Under the pieces are notes generated by a model that was not told where the DNA came from, did not search any database, and saw only the letters and a list, made by a program, of their open reading frames with translations. Made by a program: the position numbers and the translations under genes. This document shows positions 1-6,362 of a stretch of 8,759 nt of DNA, in pieces (the first letter of the stretch is position 1; the number at the start of each line of letters is the position of its first letter). The DNA comes from JAMBLL01 sp964387145. Its GTDB lineage: Bacteria; Actinomycetota; Acidimicrobiia; Spongiisociales; UBA5794. The stretch is taken from assembly GCA_964387145.1 (NCBI GenBank), contig CAYLVM010000104.1, positions 1 through 8,759 on the forward strand, written 5' to 3'.

Positions 1-297
1 CCGATCGAGGTGTCGGTGTTCTGCCCGGGCGAGGTGGCGACCCATGCGATCGACAACGCGATGCACAATGCGCGCCTTTCCGGGTACGAACCGTCACCCG
101 ATGAACTGGCAATGGTCAAGGGCGCCCAGGCCGGGCTTCTCCAGACCGGCATGGACCCCGACGACGTCGGCCGAATCGTGCTCGACGGTGTGCGACAGGG
201 ACGGTTCTGGATCTTCAGCCATCCGGAATGGATCGACGGGCCGGTCCGTACGCGGTTCGAGGCGATGGCGGCCGACGGCAGCCTCCCCGATCTGTAG
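1..297 (+). CDS. Short-chain dehydrogenase/reductase, C-terminal part (5' end outside window)
   Basis: The frame is open from base 1 to the TAG at 295-297 and gives the last 98 residues. It begins with a V-S-V-F-C-P-G-E-V strand/turn, which matches the conserved proline-glycine that follows the sixth beta strand of classical SDR enzymes and contacts the nicotinamide cofactor. The tail is also typical of a large SDR subgroup: a 'M-D-P-D-D-V-G-R-I-V-L-D-G-V-R-Q-G-R-F-W-I-F-S-H-P' helix and strand, followed by an arginine-rich final helix. The Rossmann GxxxGxG motif and the YxxxK catalytic pair lie upstream of the window, so substrate and cofactor cannot be judged. The gene converges on the DsbA-family gene with only 2 bp between the two stop codons. 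The SDR assignment is fairly sure; the specific reaction is unknown. Confidence 0.8.
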   Translation, partial: PIEVSVFCPGEVATHAIDNAMHNARLSGYEPSPDELAMVKGAQAGLLQTGMDPDDVGRIVLDGVRQGRFWIFSHPEWIDGPVRTRFEAMAADGSLPDL

Positions 298-299
298 CT

Positions 300-968
300 T
301 CAGCAGGCCCCGCCGTCGATGTCGCAGACCAGGCCCTCGGCGACCTCGGGGTGGTTGCGTTCAAGCAATCCGTTGAGGCGCTGCCCAACACGCTCGAACG
401 GTGCATAGCCGAGGCTCAGGGGAACGGTCGACGTGCCGTCGTGCAACAGGAGTGTCGGGAACGCGGTGACGCCGAGCCATGCAGCCTCCTCGAAGTCCTT
501 CTCCGTTGCTGCGCGCATCTCAGTGGAGACGAGCGCCTCGACGAAGTCGCTGCCGTCGACGGGGAAACCATCGAGCAGCAACGGATAGACAGCCGGGTCG
601 GTGACGTCGATACGCTCGGCATAGAAGGCACGCTGGACCCTCGCGAAGAACCGCAGCGTCTCGTCGGGGGCCATCTGGCGCATCGTCACGACCGCGGTGT
701 CGGCGGTCATCGTGTCGTACGTCCAACCTTCACGGTCGAGGCCTGCAAGGTCGAAAGGCTGTCCACTCGCTGCAGCGACCTGGCCCCAGTGATGTTGGAG
801 GAGACCGCGGATCGCGTCGAGCGGTTCGGCACGGTTGCCCGGCCTGAGCCCTCCAACGACGACCCTAAGCGGGATGTCATAGGCGGTATCGACCTGCTCG
901 ACGGTCGGTGCGAACCCCCAGCACCACGAGCACATGGGATCGGCTACATAGACGATCTCGAGGTTCAT
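300..968 (-). CDS. DsbA-family thiol:disulfide oxidoreductase (CSWC active site)
   Basis: The product is 222 residues with a thioredoxin-fold start (beta strand L-E-I-V-Y-V) leading into D-P-M-C13-S-W-C16-W-G-F, the active-site CxxC of the DsbA/FrnE-like family. A middle helical insertion follows, then G-V-T-A-F-P171-T, which carries the cis-proline opposite the active site. No signal peptide is visible, so it probably acts in the cytoplasm. I chose the ATG at 966-968 because GGAG lies 6 nt upstream. A TTG at 990-992 and an ATG at 978-980 are in-frame alternatives that would make it overlap or nearly touch sufC. The protein ends in a second cysteine pair, C215-D-I-D-G-G-A-C222, with the last cysteine as the terminal residue; this is unusual and could be redox or metal binding. 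It is the last gene of the sufD-Rieske-sufC-dsbA run, where other actinobacteria carry sufS and sufU. A role in Fe-S assembly is only inferred from position. Confidence 0.85.
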   Translation of the reverse strand: MNLEIVYVADPMCSWCWGFAPTVEQVDTAYDIPLRVVVGGLRPGNRAEPLDAIRGLLQHHWGQVAAASGQPFDLAGLDREGWTYDTMTADTAVVTMRQMAPDETLRFFARVQRAFYAERIDVTDPAVYPLLLDGFPVDGSDFVEALVSTEMRAATEKDFEEAAWLGVTAFPTLLLHDGTSTVPLSLGYAPFERVGQRLNGLLERNHPEVAEGLVCDIDGGAC

Positions 969-988
969 GGCAGGCTCCATGTCGGCCG

Positions 989-1720
989 TCAACCGGCCGA
1001 AGCCACCTGGTACTCCGTGTACCCGGCGCCCTCGAGTTCCTCGGCGATCTCGGGCCCACCGGTCTTGACGATGCGTCCGCCCACCATGACGTGGATCGTG
1101 TCCACGTCCATGTATCGCAGGATACGGCTGTAATGCGTGATGATCACGACGCCGAGCTGCGGGCTTCGCAACGCCTCGACCATGGCTGCGACCTCACGCA
1201 CCGCGTCGATGTCGAGACCAGAGTCGATCTCGTCGAGGATCGCCACCTTCGGGTTTGCAACACCGAGGAGGTACATCTCAGAACGCTTCTTCTCACCACC
1301 GGACAACCCGACGTTCACCGCTCGATCGAGGAACCGCTCCATGTCGAGTCGCTCCGTCGTCGCAGCGATCCGTTCGGCGAAGCCGCCGTCGTCGGGGTTA
1401 CTCGCTGCCATCTCGGCCGTGAGGCTGTTCAGGGACACGCCGGCGACCTCGGTCGGGTACTGGAACGCTTCGAACAAGCCGGCACGTGCCCGCTGATCGA
1501 CCGTCATCGGCAGGAGATCAACACCGTCGATGGAGGCCTCACCCTCCACCTGGTAGTCGGTCTTGCCCATCAGCACATGGCTGAGCGTCGACTTCCCTGA
1601 ACCGTTCGGCCCCATGATCGCGTGGACCTCTCCGAACGGGATGGCAAGATCGACGCCACGAAGGATCTCGAGATCGTCGATCCGCGCTTTCAGGTTGCGA
1701 ACCTCGAGTGCGTAGCTCAT
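989..1720 (-). CDS. sufC: SufC, Fe-S cluster assembly ATPase
   Basis: This is a 243-residue cytoplasmic ABC-type ATPase of the SUF system, which forms a complex with SufB and SufD and drives conformational change during cluster assembly. All nucleotide-binding elements are present: Walker A G-P-N-G-S-G-K-S at residues 37-44, Q-loop Q87 in F-Q-Y-P, signature L-S-G-G-E-K-K-R at 139-146, Walker B V-A-I-L-D-E-I-D at 159-166, D-loop S-G-L-D at 167-170, and the switch histidine H196 in I-T-H-Y. The GEKKR signature and the E-I-D-S-G-L-D stretch are typical of SufC rather than transporter ATPases, and there is no membrane partner. Length is normal for the family. The ATG at 1718-1720 overlaps the stop of the Rieske gene (ATGA), and GAGG lies 7 nt upstream. 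Its stop is 20 bp before the chosen dsbA-family start. Confidence 0.97.
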   Translation of the reverse strand: MSYALEVRNLKARIDDLEILRGVDLAIPFGEVHAIMGPNGSGKSTLSHVLMGKTDYQVEGEASIDGVDLLPMTVDQRARAGLFEAFQYPTEVAGVSLNSLTAEMAASNPDDGGFAERIAATTERLDMERFLDRAVNVGLSGGEKKRSEMYLLGVANPKVAILDEIDSGLDIDAVREVAAMVEALRSPQLGVVIITHYSRILRYMDVDTIHVMVGGRIVKTGGPEIAEELEGAGYTEYQVASAG

Positions 1721-2043
1721 CGGTCGTCCTCACTATCTGTTGCAGAAACGAATACGTCACCGTCGCGAACCTCAGTTCGGTACGTCGCGACGGGAACTGT
1801 TGCGGGAAGCGTCAGCGCTGCGCCGGTCGTCACATCGAACGCTGCACCGTGACGGGGGCACTCGACCTCACCGTCGAACACCTCGCCCTCACTCAGTGAC
1901 GCCTCGGCGTGAGAGCACTGGTCGGCGATCGCGTAGACACCGTCGTCGACCCGAAAGACGGCGACTGGCGTCCCTTCGATCTCGACACAGGTACCGCTCT
2001 CGAGCGGAAGGTCCTCGAACCGACCCACGCGGACGCTGCTCAT
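1717..2043 (-). CDS. Rieske [2Fe-2S] ferredoxin of the suf operon
   Basis: This 108-residue soluble protein is a single Rieske domain like the ferredoxin subunits of non-heme oxygenases. The cluster ligands are visible as C43-S-H45 and C62-P-R-H65, in the standard C-x-H ... C-x-x-H pattern, with the hydrophobic strands expected on either side. There is no signal peptide or transmembrane helix, so it is not a cytochrome bc-type Rieske. It starts at ATG 2041-2043, which overlaps the sufD stop by 4 bp, and it ends in a 4-bp overlap with sufC, so it is probably translated by coupling. The sufD-Rieske-sufC order is known from several actinobacterial suf operons (for example Streptomyces). Its partner is not established. 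Supplying electrons to cluster assembly or to an oxygenase elsewhere are both possible. Confidence 0.93.
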   Translation of the reverse strand: MSSVRVGRFEDLPLESGTCVEIEGTPVAVFRVDDGVYAIADQCSHAEASLSEGEVFDGEVECPRHGAAFDVTTGAALTLPATVPVATYRTEVRDGDVFVSATDSEDDR

Positions 2044-3233
2044 ACCCGCCCTTCTTCTTGGGCGGTGATGTATTTGCTGTTGATCTTGTCACGGGCCCAC
2101 GCTGCGACGTGCTGGTCGGGGATCTGCTCGATGACGGCCTCAAAGAAGCCGTGTACCTGCAACCTGTCGGCGCTCTTGGGTGTGAGGCCTCGCGACATGA
2201 GGTAGTAACGCTGGTCCTGGTCGAGAGGGCCGACACTCGACCCGTGCCCGCACTTGACGTCGTTGTTGAGTATCTCGAGGTTGGGAACGGACTGCGCACC
2301 AGCGCCTTCCGAGAGGATCAGGTTCCGATTCGTCTGGAACGACTCTGTGCGCTTCCCCGTCTCCTCGATCCGGATCATGCCGGTGAACACGGACAACGCA
2401 TGATCCGCAACAGCGCCTTTCAAGAACATGTCTGCCCTCGTGTTGGTTCCGATGTGGTTCATGAAGTACCGGTAGTCGAGGACCTGATCGCCCTCTCCGA
2501 AGTAGGCGCCGTAGATCTTGCCGTGCGATCCGTCACCGACGAAGTCGACGTCGAGATGCAAGCGTCCAAGCTTGGCTCCGAGACCGACCTCGCTGAACAC
2601 GAGGCCCGCATCTCTTCCCAGTCGGATGACGCCACGCCCGAGTGAGCGTGTCGCGTAGTTCCAGTCCTGGATGATGCTGAGTGTGAGGCGTGCGTTGTCG
2701 CCGACGTTCACGGTGATGCTCGGGACGACCGTGGCCGCCTGATCGGTCGTGGACCGCATCCTGATGACGACCTTGGCGTCACCCCCCTTGGGAACCTCGA
2801 TGTGCACACCGGGGAACGTGGTGGCTGTCCCTGTCGTCTGGATGTCGACGAGTACGGGTGTCTCGAGCAGTGCTTCTCCGACGTAGGCAGAACCCGGCGA
2901 GTACGCGACGAACGCTGTCGTGAACAGATCGCTCCCTCGTGTGAGGTCGGCAGACTCCTCGAGTTCGTCGATGCTCGAGATGCCCTGAGATGTCGTGTAG
3001 CCGTCGACGATGCTCACGACGGTTCCGTGCCACCCGGTGACGACGTGATCATCGTCGCTCGATCCTGGCCCCGATGGGATGGACCCGAACGATGGGTCGA
3101 AGTCGAGGTCGAGATAGCGCCAGATCTCCTCGCGCTCGGACGGCATCGACAGGGTCCCGAGACGTTCCTTGGCGGCGGCTCGGCGCTCGGCAAGCGATGT
3201 GGCCTCGGTCGTACCAGAGGGTGTTTGGGGCAC
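2040..3233 (-). CDS. sufD: SufD, Fe-S cluster assembly scaffold-complex protein
   Basis: SufD pairs with SufB in the cytoplasmic SufBC2D scaffold on which Fe-S clusters are built. The N-terminal helical part contains P-S-E-R-E-E-I-W-R-Y-L-D-L-D (residues 31-44), the usual SufD/SufB 'E.WRY' motif. A long right-handed beta-helix core follows, and the C-terminal region has N-D-V-K-C328-G-H330-G, where the histidine corresponds to the functional His360 of E. coli SufD, then Y-Y-L-M-S-R-G-L. I chose GTG at 3231-3233 because AAGGA sits 7 nt upstream and it gives 397 residues, a normal length. An in-frame ATG at 3300-3302 and a GTG at 3351-3353 would add 23 or 40 residues without a good ribosome site. 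It heads the sufD-Rieske-sufC-dsbA run and is divergent from the M23 gene. I see no convincing promoter in the 194-bp gap. Unusually, sufB is not immediately upstream. Confidence 0.95.
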   Translation of the reverse strand: MPQTPSGTTEATSLAERRAAAKERLGTLSMPSEREEIWRYLDLDFDPSFGSIPSGPGSSDDDHVVTGWHGTVVSIVDGYTTSQGISSIDELEESADLTRGSDLFTTAFVAYSPGSAYVGEALLETPVLVDIQTTGTATTFPGVHIEVPKGGDAKVVIRMRSTTDQAATVVPSITVNVGDNARLTLSIIQDWNYATRSLGRGVIRLGRDAGLVFSEVGLGAKLGRLHLDVDFVGDGSHGKIYGAYFGEGDQVLDYRYFMNHIGTNTRADMFLKGAVADHALSVFTGMIRIEETGKRTESFQTNRNLILSEGAGAQSVPNLEILNNDVKCGHGSSVGPLDQDQRYYLMSRGLTPKSADRLQVHGFFEAVIEQIPDQHVAAWARDKINSKYITAQEEGRV

Positions 3234-3352
3234 AGACAGATCCTTCGTGAGTTCCCGGGGAGGATACCGCTGCCCTGTATGCAATCGACCGGTTTCCACC
3301 ATGACCGTATGTGTATCTCTGTAACGAAAGAAGCGCGTACCCGAACAGCGCA

Positions 3353-3418
3353 CCTACCGTTCCTGGTGACATCACAACCGAGGCGGCCATCGGTAGGAAG
3401 ACGTGCCGCCCAGGAGGT
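3353..3418 (+). promoter_or_regulatory. Possible structured leader of the M23 gene, overlapping its ribosome binding site
   Basis: The leader holds three sets of complementary segments. CCTACCG (3353-3359) matches CGGTAGG (3391-3397). TCCTGG (3361-3366) matches CCAGGA (3410-3415), which covers the AGGAGGT ribosome site at 3412-3418. GGCGGC (3382-3387) matches GCCGCC (3405-3410), directly before that site. The first pairing crosses the second, so they must form a pseudoknot or be alternatives. This would suit a translation switch, and actinobacterial cell-wall hydrolase genes are sometimes controlled by c-di-AMP riboswitches. However, I do not recognise that consensus here, and the transcription start is unknown. 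Short helices also arise by chance in GC-rich DNA. Confidence 0.3.
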
Positions 3419-3427
3419 CAGGCCCCC

Positions 3428-4036
3428 ATGCACACCATCATTCTGCGCTCTCTCGCGTTCGTCGCGATGATCAGCATCACACTCGCCGGATTCCAGGCGG
3501 CCATCTCGCCGACACCCGCAAGCGCCGCCCCGCAGGACGCCAACTTCACCTTCGCCGTGTTCCCGGTCGACTCGTCGTTCGCTCTGGTCAAGGACTCCTG
3601 GGGAGCACGGCGCCCCGGTGGCCGACGCCACAAAGGGACCGACATCATCGCCCCTCGGGGAACACCGGTCCTCGCCGTCTCCTCTGGCGTCATCATCGAG
3701 ATGGACTACCGGCCCTCATCGGGTTACTACGTACGTATCGACCACGGCGACGGATGGCAGTCCGTGTACCTGCACCTCAACAACGACACGTTCGGAACCG
3801 ACGATGGCGCCGGCGGGACCTGGTCGGCGTTCTACCCGACACTGACCGTCGGCACCGAGGTCTTCGCCGGTGATGTCATCGGGTACGTCGGGGATTCCGG
3901 CAACGCCGAGGACACGATCCCGCACGCACACGTTGCCGTCACGCTCGACGGGACCAAGATCAACCCGTACCCCCTCGTCATGGACGCGCTCGAACGCGAG
4001 GAACGAACCGTTCGAGCGTCGCTCGAGCCCATCTGA
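3428..4036 (+). CDS. Secreted M23-family zinc metallopeptidase (LytM-like)
   Basis: This 202-residue exported protein probably cleaves peptidoglycan cross-bridges or stem peptides outside the membrane. It starts at ATG 3428-3430, 9 nt after a strong AGGAGGT. Residues 1-33 form a signal peptide with a hydrophobic core (L-A-F-V-A-M-I-S-I-T-L-A-G-F) and an A-S-A cleavage motif near residue 33. The peptidase domain fills most of the rest. The zinc ligands are H68 and D72 in H-K-G-T-D and H168 in P-H-A-H, with H166 and H116 (Y-L-H-L) as the other active-site histidines, all in LytM order, so it should be active. No SH3, LysM or coiled-coil domain is present, making it a minimal form. It is divergent from sufD and converges on the uracil-DNA glycosylase gene 21 bp away. 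Its substrate is inferred from the family. Confidence 0.92.
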   Translation: MHTIILRSLAFVAMISITLAGFQAAISPTPASAAPQDANFTFAVFPVDSSFALVKDSWGARRPGGRRHKGTDIIAPRGTPVLAVSSGVIIEMDYRPSSGYYVRIDHGDGWQSVYLHLNNDTFGTDDGAGGTWSAFYPTLTVGTEVFAGDVIGYVGDSGNAEDTIPHAHVAVTLDGTKINPYPLVMDALEREERTVRASLEPI

Positions 4037-4057
4037 GCATCACAGGACGACGAGTTC

Positions 4058-4792
4058 TCACACACCGAGCCCGACCTGTTTCACCGCACGGGCGAACACA
4101 TCGTCGAGCATCTCGACGGTCAACCTGCCGGTGAACGTGTTCTGCTGGGACACGTGGTAGCTCATGAGGATCGTCACGCCATCGAGGGCGACCTCTTCCC
4201 CGTGGCCGAAGGTAGGCCTCGGCGTTGGCAGATCGGTGCCACAACGACGCAGGTGAGCCCACGATGCCTGGTACGCGAACTGGCCGAGCACGACGAACAC
4301 AGTGGCTTTCGACAATAGAGAGAGCTCGGCATCGAACCAGGCCGAACAGGTGTCTCGCTCTGTCGGCGTCGGCTTGTTCTGGGGAGGCGCGCATCGCACC
4401 GGAGCGGTAACCCACGTTCGCGACAGCGCCAAACCGTCGTCACGGTTCACCGACGTCGGCTGGTTCGCGAGTCCGGCTCGATAGAGGGCCCGAAAGAGCC
4501 AATCCCCTGATCGATCTCCTGTGAACATACGCCCGGTACGGTTGGCACCGTGTGCAGCAGGGGCCAGCCCGACGACGACGATCTCTGCCTCGGGATCCCC
4601 GAACCCCGGGACCGGACGGCCCCAGTAGTCGTCGTCAACAAACGCGGCCCGCTTCGTCTCTGCGATCTCTTGTCTCCACGCCACCAGACGGGGGCACAGC
4701 TCACACGATACGAGCCGATCCTCGAGCTCCTTTAGGGAAGCGGCGGGAGCGCCTCCCTCGTGTATCTTGCGCTGTTGCTCCACAGCATCCAC
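4058..4792 (-). CDS. udgB: Type 5 uracil-DNA glycosylase (UdgB-like, Fe-S)
   Basis: This enzyme of about 244 residues removes uracil, and in this family often other deaminated bases, from DNA in base-excision repair. Numbered from GTG 4790-4792, four cysteines fit the family's 4Fe-4S site: C30-E-L-C33-P-R-L, C134 in A-P-V-R-C, and C149. Motif A, G-L-A-P-A-A-H-G-A-N-R-T-G (75-87), runs into R-M-F-T-G-D-R-S-G-D. The second catalytic motif is H-V-S-Q-Q-N (213-218), and both are characteristic of UDGb. The start is uncertain. GTG 4790-4792 has AGAGGG 9 nt upstream; GTG 4781-4783 is a close alternative with GGTGG 5 nt upstream. Both lie inside the 3' end of the lipoprotein gene, in another frame, so the two are overlapped and probably co-transcribed. 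Its Fe-S cluster makes it a plausible client of the SUF machinery encoded nearby. Confidence 0.93.
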   Translation of the reverse strand: MDAVEQQRKIHEGGAPAASLKELEDRLVSCELCPRLVAWRQEIAETKRAAFVDDDYWGRPVPGFGDPEAEIVVVGLAPAAHGANRTGRMFTGDRSGDWLFRALYRAGLANQPTSVNRDDGLALSRTWVTAPVRCAPPQNKPTPTERDTCSAWFDAELSLLSKATVFVVLGQFAYQASWAHLRRCGTDLPTPRPTFGHGEEVALDGVTILMSYHVSQQNTFTGRLTVEMLDDVFARAVKQVGLGV

Positions 4793-6237
4793 CCCATTCC
4801 ACCCTCTGTCACTGCTTCTTGCACGTTGCGTTGATCGGCAGAGTCGATGGCCCACGTTTGGAGCCAGGGACGTAGATAGCCGTGACCATCCATCTTGCCT
4901 CGACCGCCTGCAAGGGCAGACGTGACGATCTCGACGGCGTTGTCATCCGGGTTCTCGAACCCCTTCCAACCGGAGCCGTAGTTCGTCGTGTACAACGTTG
5001 GGGTCAAGACGTCGACGATCCGCGACATCGTGCTCGGGCGCTGTCCCACTCCCTCGTCTGTGGTGGACTCGAGCACGATCCCAAGGACCGACGTCGAGAC
5101 CGTGCACCCCATCGGGTGCAGCACCGAGTACGCCCTGGTGAGGAACGCGGAGATCGATGCAACACGGACCTCCTGGGTGTACTCGCCATCGAACACCGCC
5201 TTCGAGAGGTCTCCACCGATCGGGAACGAGACGTTGTCGAACTCGACCTCATCGAACCCCAGCTTGCTGCACGCTTCCTCGGCAAGAGCGATCGAGTACT
5301 CGAACGAAGCCGGATCGGTTGGATCGAGCCAGGCATAGCCGTTGCGCGAACGCCAGAGTGTGCCGTCGTCTACGTTCGTCACTGCACGCTCGGGCTCGGC
5401 CTCAGCATAGAAACTGTCCTGAAAGACACCGATCCTCGCGATCAGGTACAGACCCCGGTCGTGTCCCTGAGCAACGATGTCCTCAGCATCGAAGTACGCG
5501 CTGACTGCACCGATCGCGTTCGCCGTCGGCACCGCCGTCGGGTACACCACGGTTCCGTCCTCTGTCTTGATGTCGATCGCAAGGGCGTTGATCCCCGAGT
5601 CATCCGTGAGGGCGAGGATCGCGTTCCAACGATCAGTGTCGAGGAGAGCGTCGGGAGCGACCCGCAGCGCGTTGATGATCCTCGGCGACATCGACATGTC
5701 GAACTGATCGACGTCGCCGTTCCACACCAGCTCGCTCGATACCCACGCAGGCCGGCTCAACATGATCGTTCCCGAAACCACGCGGTCGAGAGCGTACCGA
5801 CCCTCGTTGTCGGTCGTATCCTTTGCGTTGCCGAGTTGTACGAGGGCTCCCGGTAGAGGTCGGCCGACATCGGTCGTCACGCGCCCGGTCAGGACCACCG
5901 GCTCGAGACGGAACTCGATCCGTCCGCCGTCGGGGTACCTCTCAACGGTGAACTCTGCTGAACGAAAACCGTCGGCCTCGATCTTCAAGACGATCGGGAG
6001 CCCTTCCCATACAATGATCGGGCGGGGTACGCCAGCCTGCGGGAGCACGACACCATCGGCGAGCACCGTCGAGGACACCGCGGCGAGATCATCGGCTGCC
6101 AACGTCACGATCTCGATCGTCGGAGGAGCGAGTTCAGGAGGGACCACCGCATCACCGGGCGTCACACCGAGTGGGCCGGCGCACGCCGAGAGCACCAGGG
6201 CACTCAGCGAGATAGCGAGGAGAGGTCGACGAAGCAT
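4732..6237 (-). CDS. Lipoprotein with a carboxypeptidase-regulatory-like domain and a DUF4015 glycoside-hydrolase-like domain
   Basis: The product has 501 residues. Residues 1-19 are a lipoprotein signal peptide ending in the lipobox L-S-A-C19, so it should be lipid-anchored to the outer face of the membrane. About 30-110 is a beta-rich region I do not recognise. About 113-183 resembles a carboxypeptidase-regulatory (transthyretin-like) fold, with V-L-T-G-R-V-T and D-N-E-G-R-Y-A-L. About 187-495 matches the putative glycosyl hydrolase domain DUF4015: I-D-I-K-T-E-D-G (221-228), I-A-R-I-G-V-F-Q-D (266-274), Y-A-W-L-D-P (301-306) and G-F-D-E-V-E-F-D-N-V-S-F-P (327-339). The last is the barrel strand that normally reads 'FDEIQFDYVRFP', so D334 is a likely active-site acid. 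Substrate is unknown; a cell-surface polysaccharide is the natural guess. The ATG at 6235-6237 has only a weak upstream AGG. It is divergent from the sigma-factor gene and overlaps the UDG gene. Confidence 0.87.
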   Translation of the reverse strand: MLRRPLLAISLSALVLSACAGPLGVTPGDAVVPPELAPPTIEIVTLAADDLAAVSSTVLADGVVLPQAGVPRPIIVWEGLPIVLKIEADGFRSAEFTVERYPDGGRIEFRLEPVVLTGRVTTDVGRPLPGALVQLGNAKDTTDNEGRYALDRVVSGTIMLSRPAWVSSELVWNGDVDQFDMSMSPRIINALRVAPDALLDTDRWNAILALTDDSGINALAIDIKTEDGTVVYPTAVPTANAIGAVSAYFDAEDIVAQGHDRGLYLIARIGVFQDSFYAEAEPERAVTNVDDGTLWRSRNGYAWLDPTDPASFEYSIALAEEACSKLGFDEVEFDNVSFPIGGDLSKAVFDGEYTQEVRVASISAFLTRAYSVLHPMGCTVSTSVLGIVLESTTDEGVGQRPSTMSRIVDVLTPTLYTTNYGSGWKGFENPDDNAVEIVTSALAGGRGKMDGHGYLRPWLQTWAIDSADQRNVQEAVTEGGMGWMLWSNSARYTREALPPLP

Positions 6238-6282
6238 GTTGCTATGAGCCTATTGGATCGGTAAATGAAGGCTACAGGCCTC

Positions 6283-6311
6283 TTGCCAAGCTGGCTCAAT
6301 GGTGATATCTT
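6283..6311 (+). promoter_or_regulatory. Sigma-70-type promoter for the sigma-factor gene
   Basis: TTGCCA at 6283-6288 and TATCTT at 6306-6311 are separated by exactly 17 bp, and a TG at 6303-6304 gives an extended -10 element. Transcription would start near 6318, leaving a leader of about 45 nt before the ATG at 6363. The -10 element lies between AATGG (6299-6303) and CCATT (6312-6316), an inverted repeat that could be an operator. This is the best promoter match I found in the window, but it is by eye only. Confidence 0.55.
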
Positions 6312-6362
6312 CCATTTGCGCTGAACATATGGGTGCGCGCGATGCCATAGACGGGGGGCTCC

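Noticed and set aside
273..318. 7-bp inverted repeat (CGACGGC/GCCGTCG) spanning the SDR and DsbA-family stop codons
   Set aside because: Could be a bidirectional terminator, but the loop is 32 nt, the arms lie in coding sequence, and repeats this short are common at this GC content.
228..1133. Long plus-strand open frame of 301 codons opposite the DsbA-family gene and the end of sufC
   Set aside because: Lies antisense to two well-supported genes, shows no recognisable domain, and is the kind of long open frame expected opposite GC-rich coding sequence.
1740..2645. Plus-strand open frame of 301 codons opposite the Rieske gene and sufD
   Set aside because: Antisense to two certain genes, with an arginine-rich, low-complexity translation in its first third; no ribosome site or family match.
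3234..3353. N-terminal extension of SufD by up to 40 residues (starts at 3302 or 3353)
   Set aside because: No ribosome site and no match to the family N-terminus, whereas the GTG at 3233 has AAGGA at good spacing.
3311..3427. N-terminal extension of the M23 protein by 39 residues
   Set aside because: It would bury the signal peptide, and the ATG at 3428 has a strong AGGAGGT.
3234..3427. Promoter for sufD and binding site for an Fe-S regulator
   Set aside because: Several weak -10-like hexamers are present (for example TATCCT on the minus strand), but none has a good -35 at proper spacing, and no clear operator palindrome was found.
4130..4144. GAACGTGTTC, resembling an SOS (LexA) box
   Set aside because: The two half sites are 2 bp apart rather than the 4 bp of the actinobacterial box, and it lies inside the UDG coding region.
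4882..5856. Plus-strand open frame of 324 codons opposite the lipoprotein gene
   Set aside because: Fully inside the opposite strand of a gene with a clear signal peptide and domain; composition is typical of an antisense shadow.
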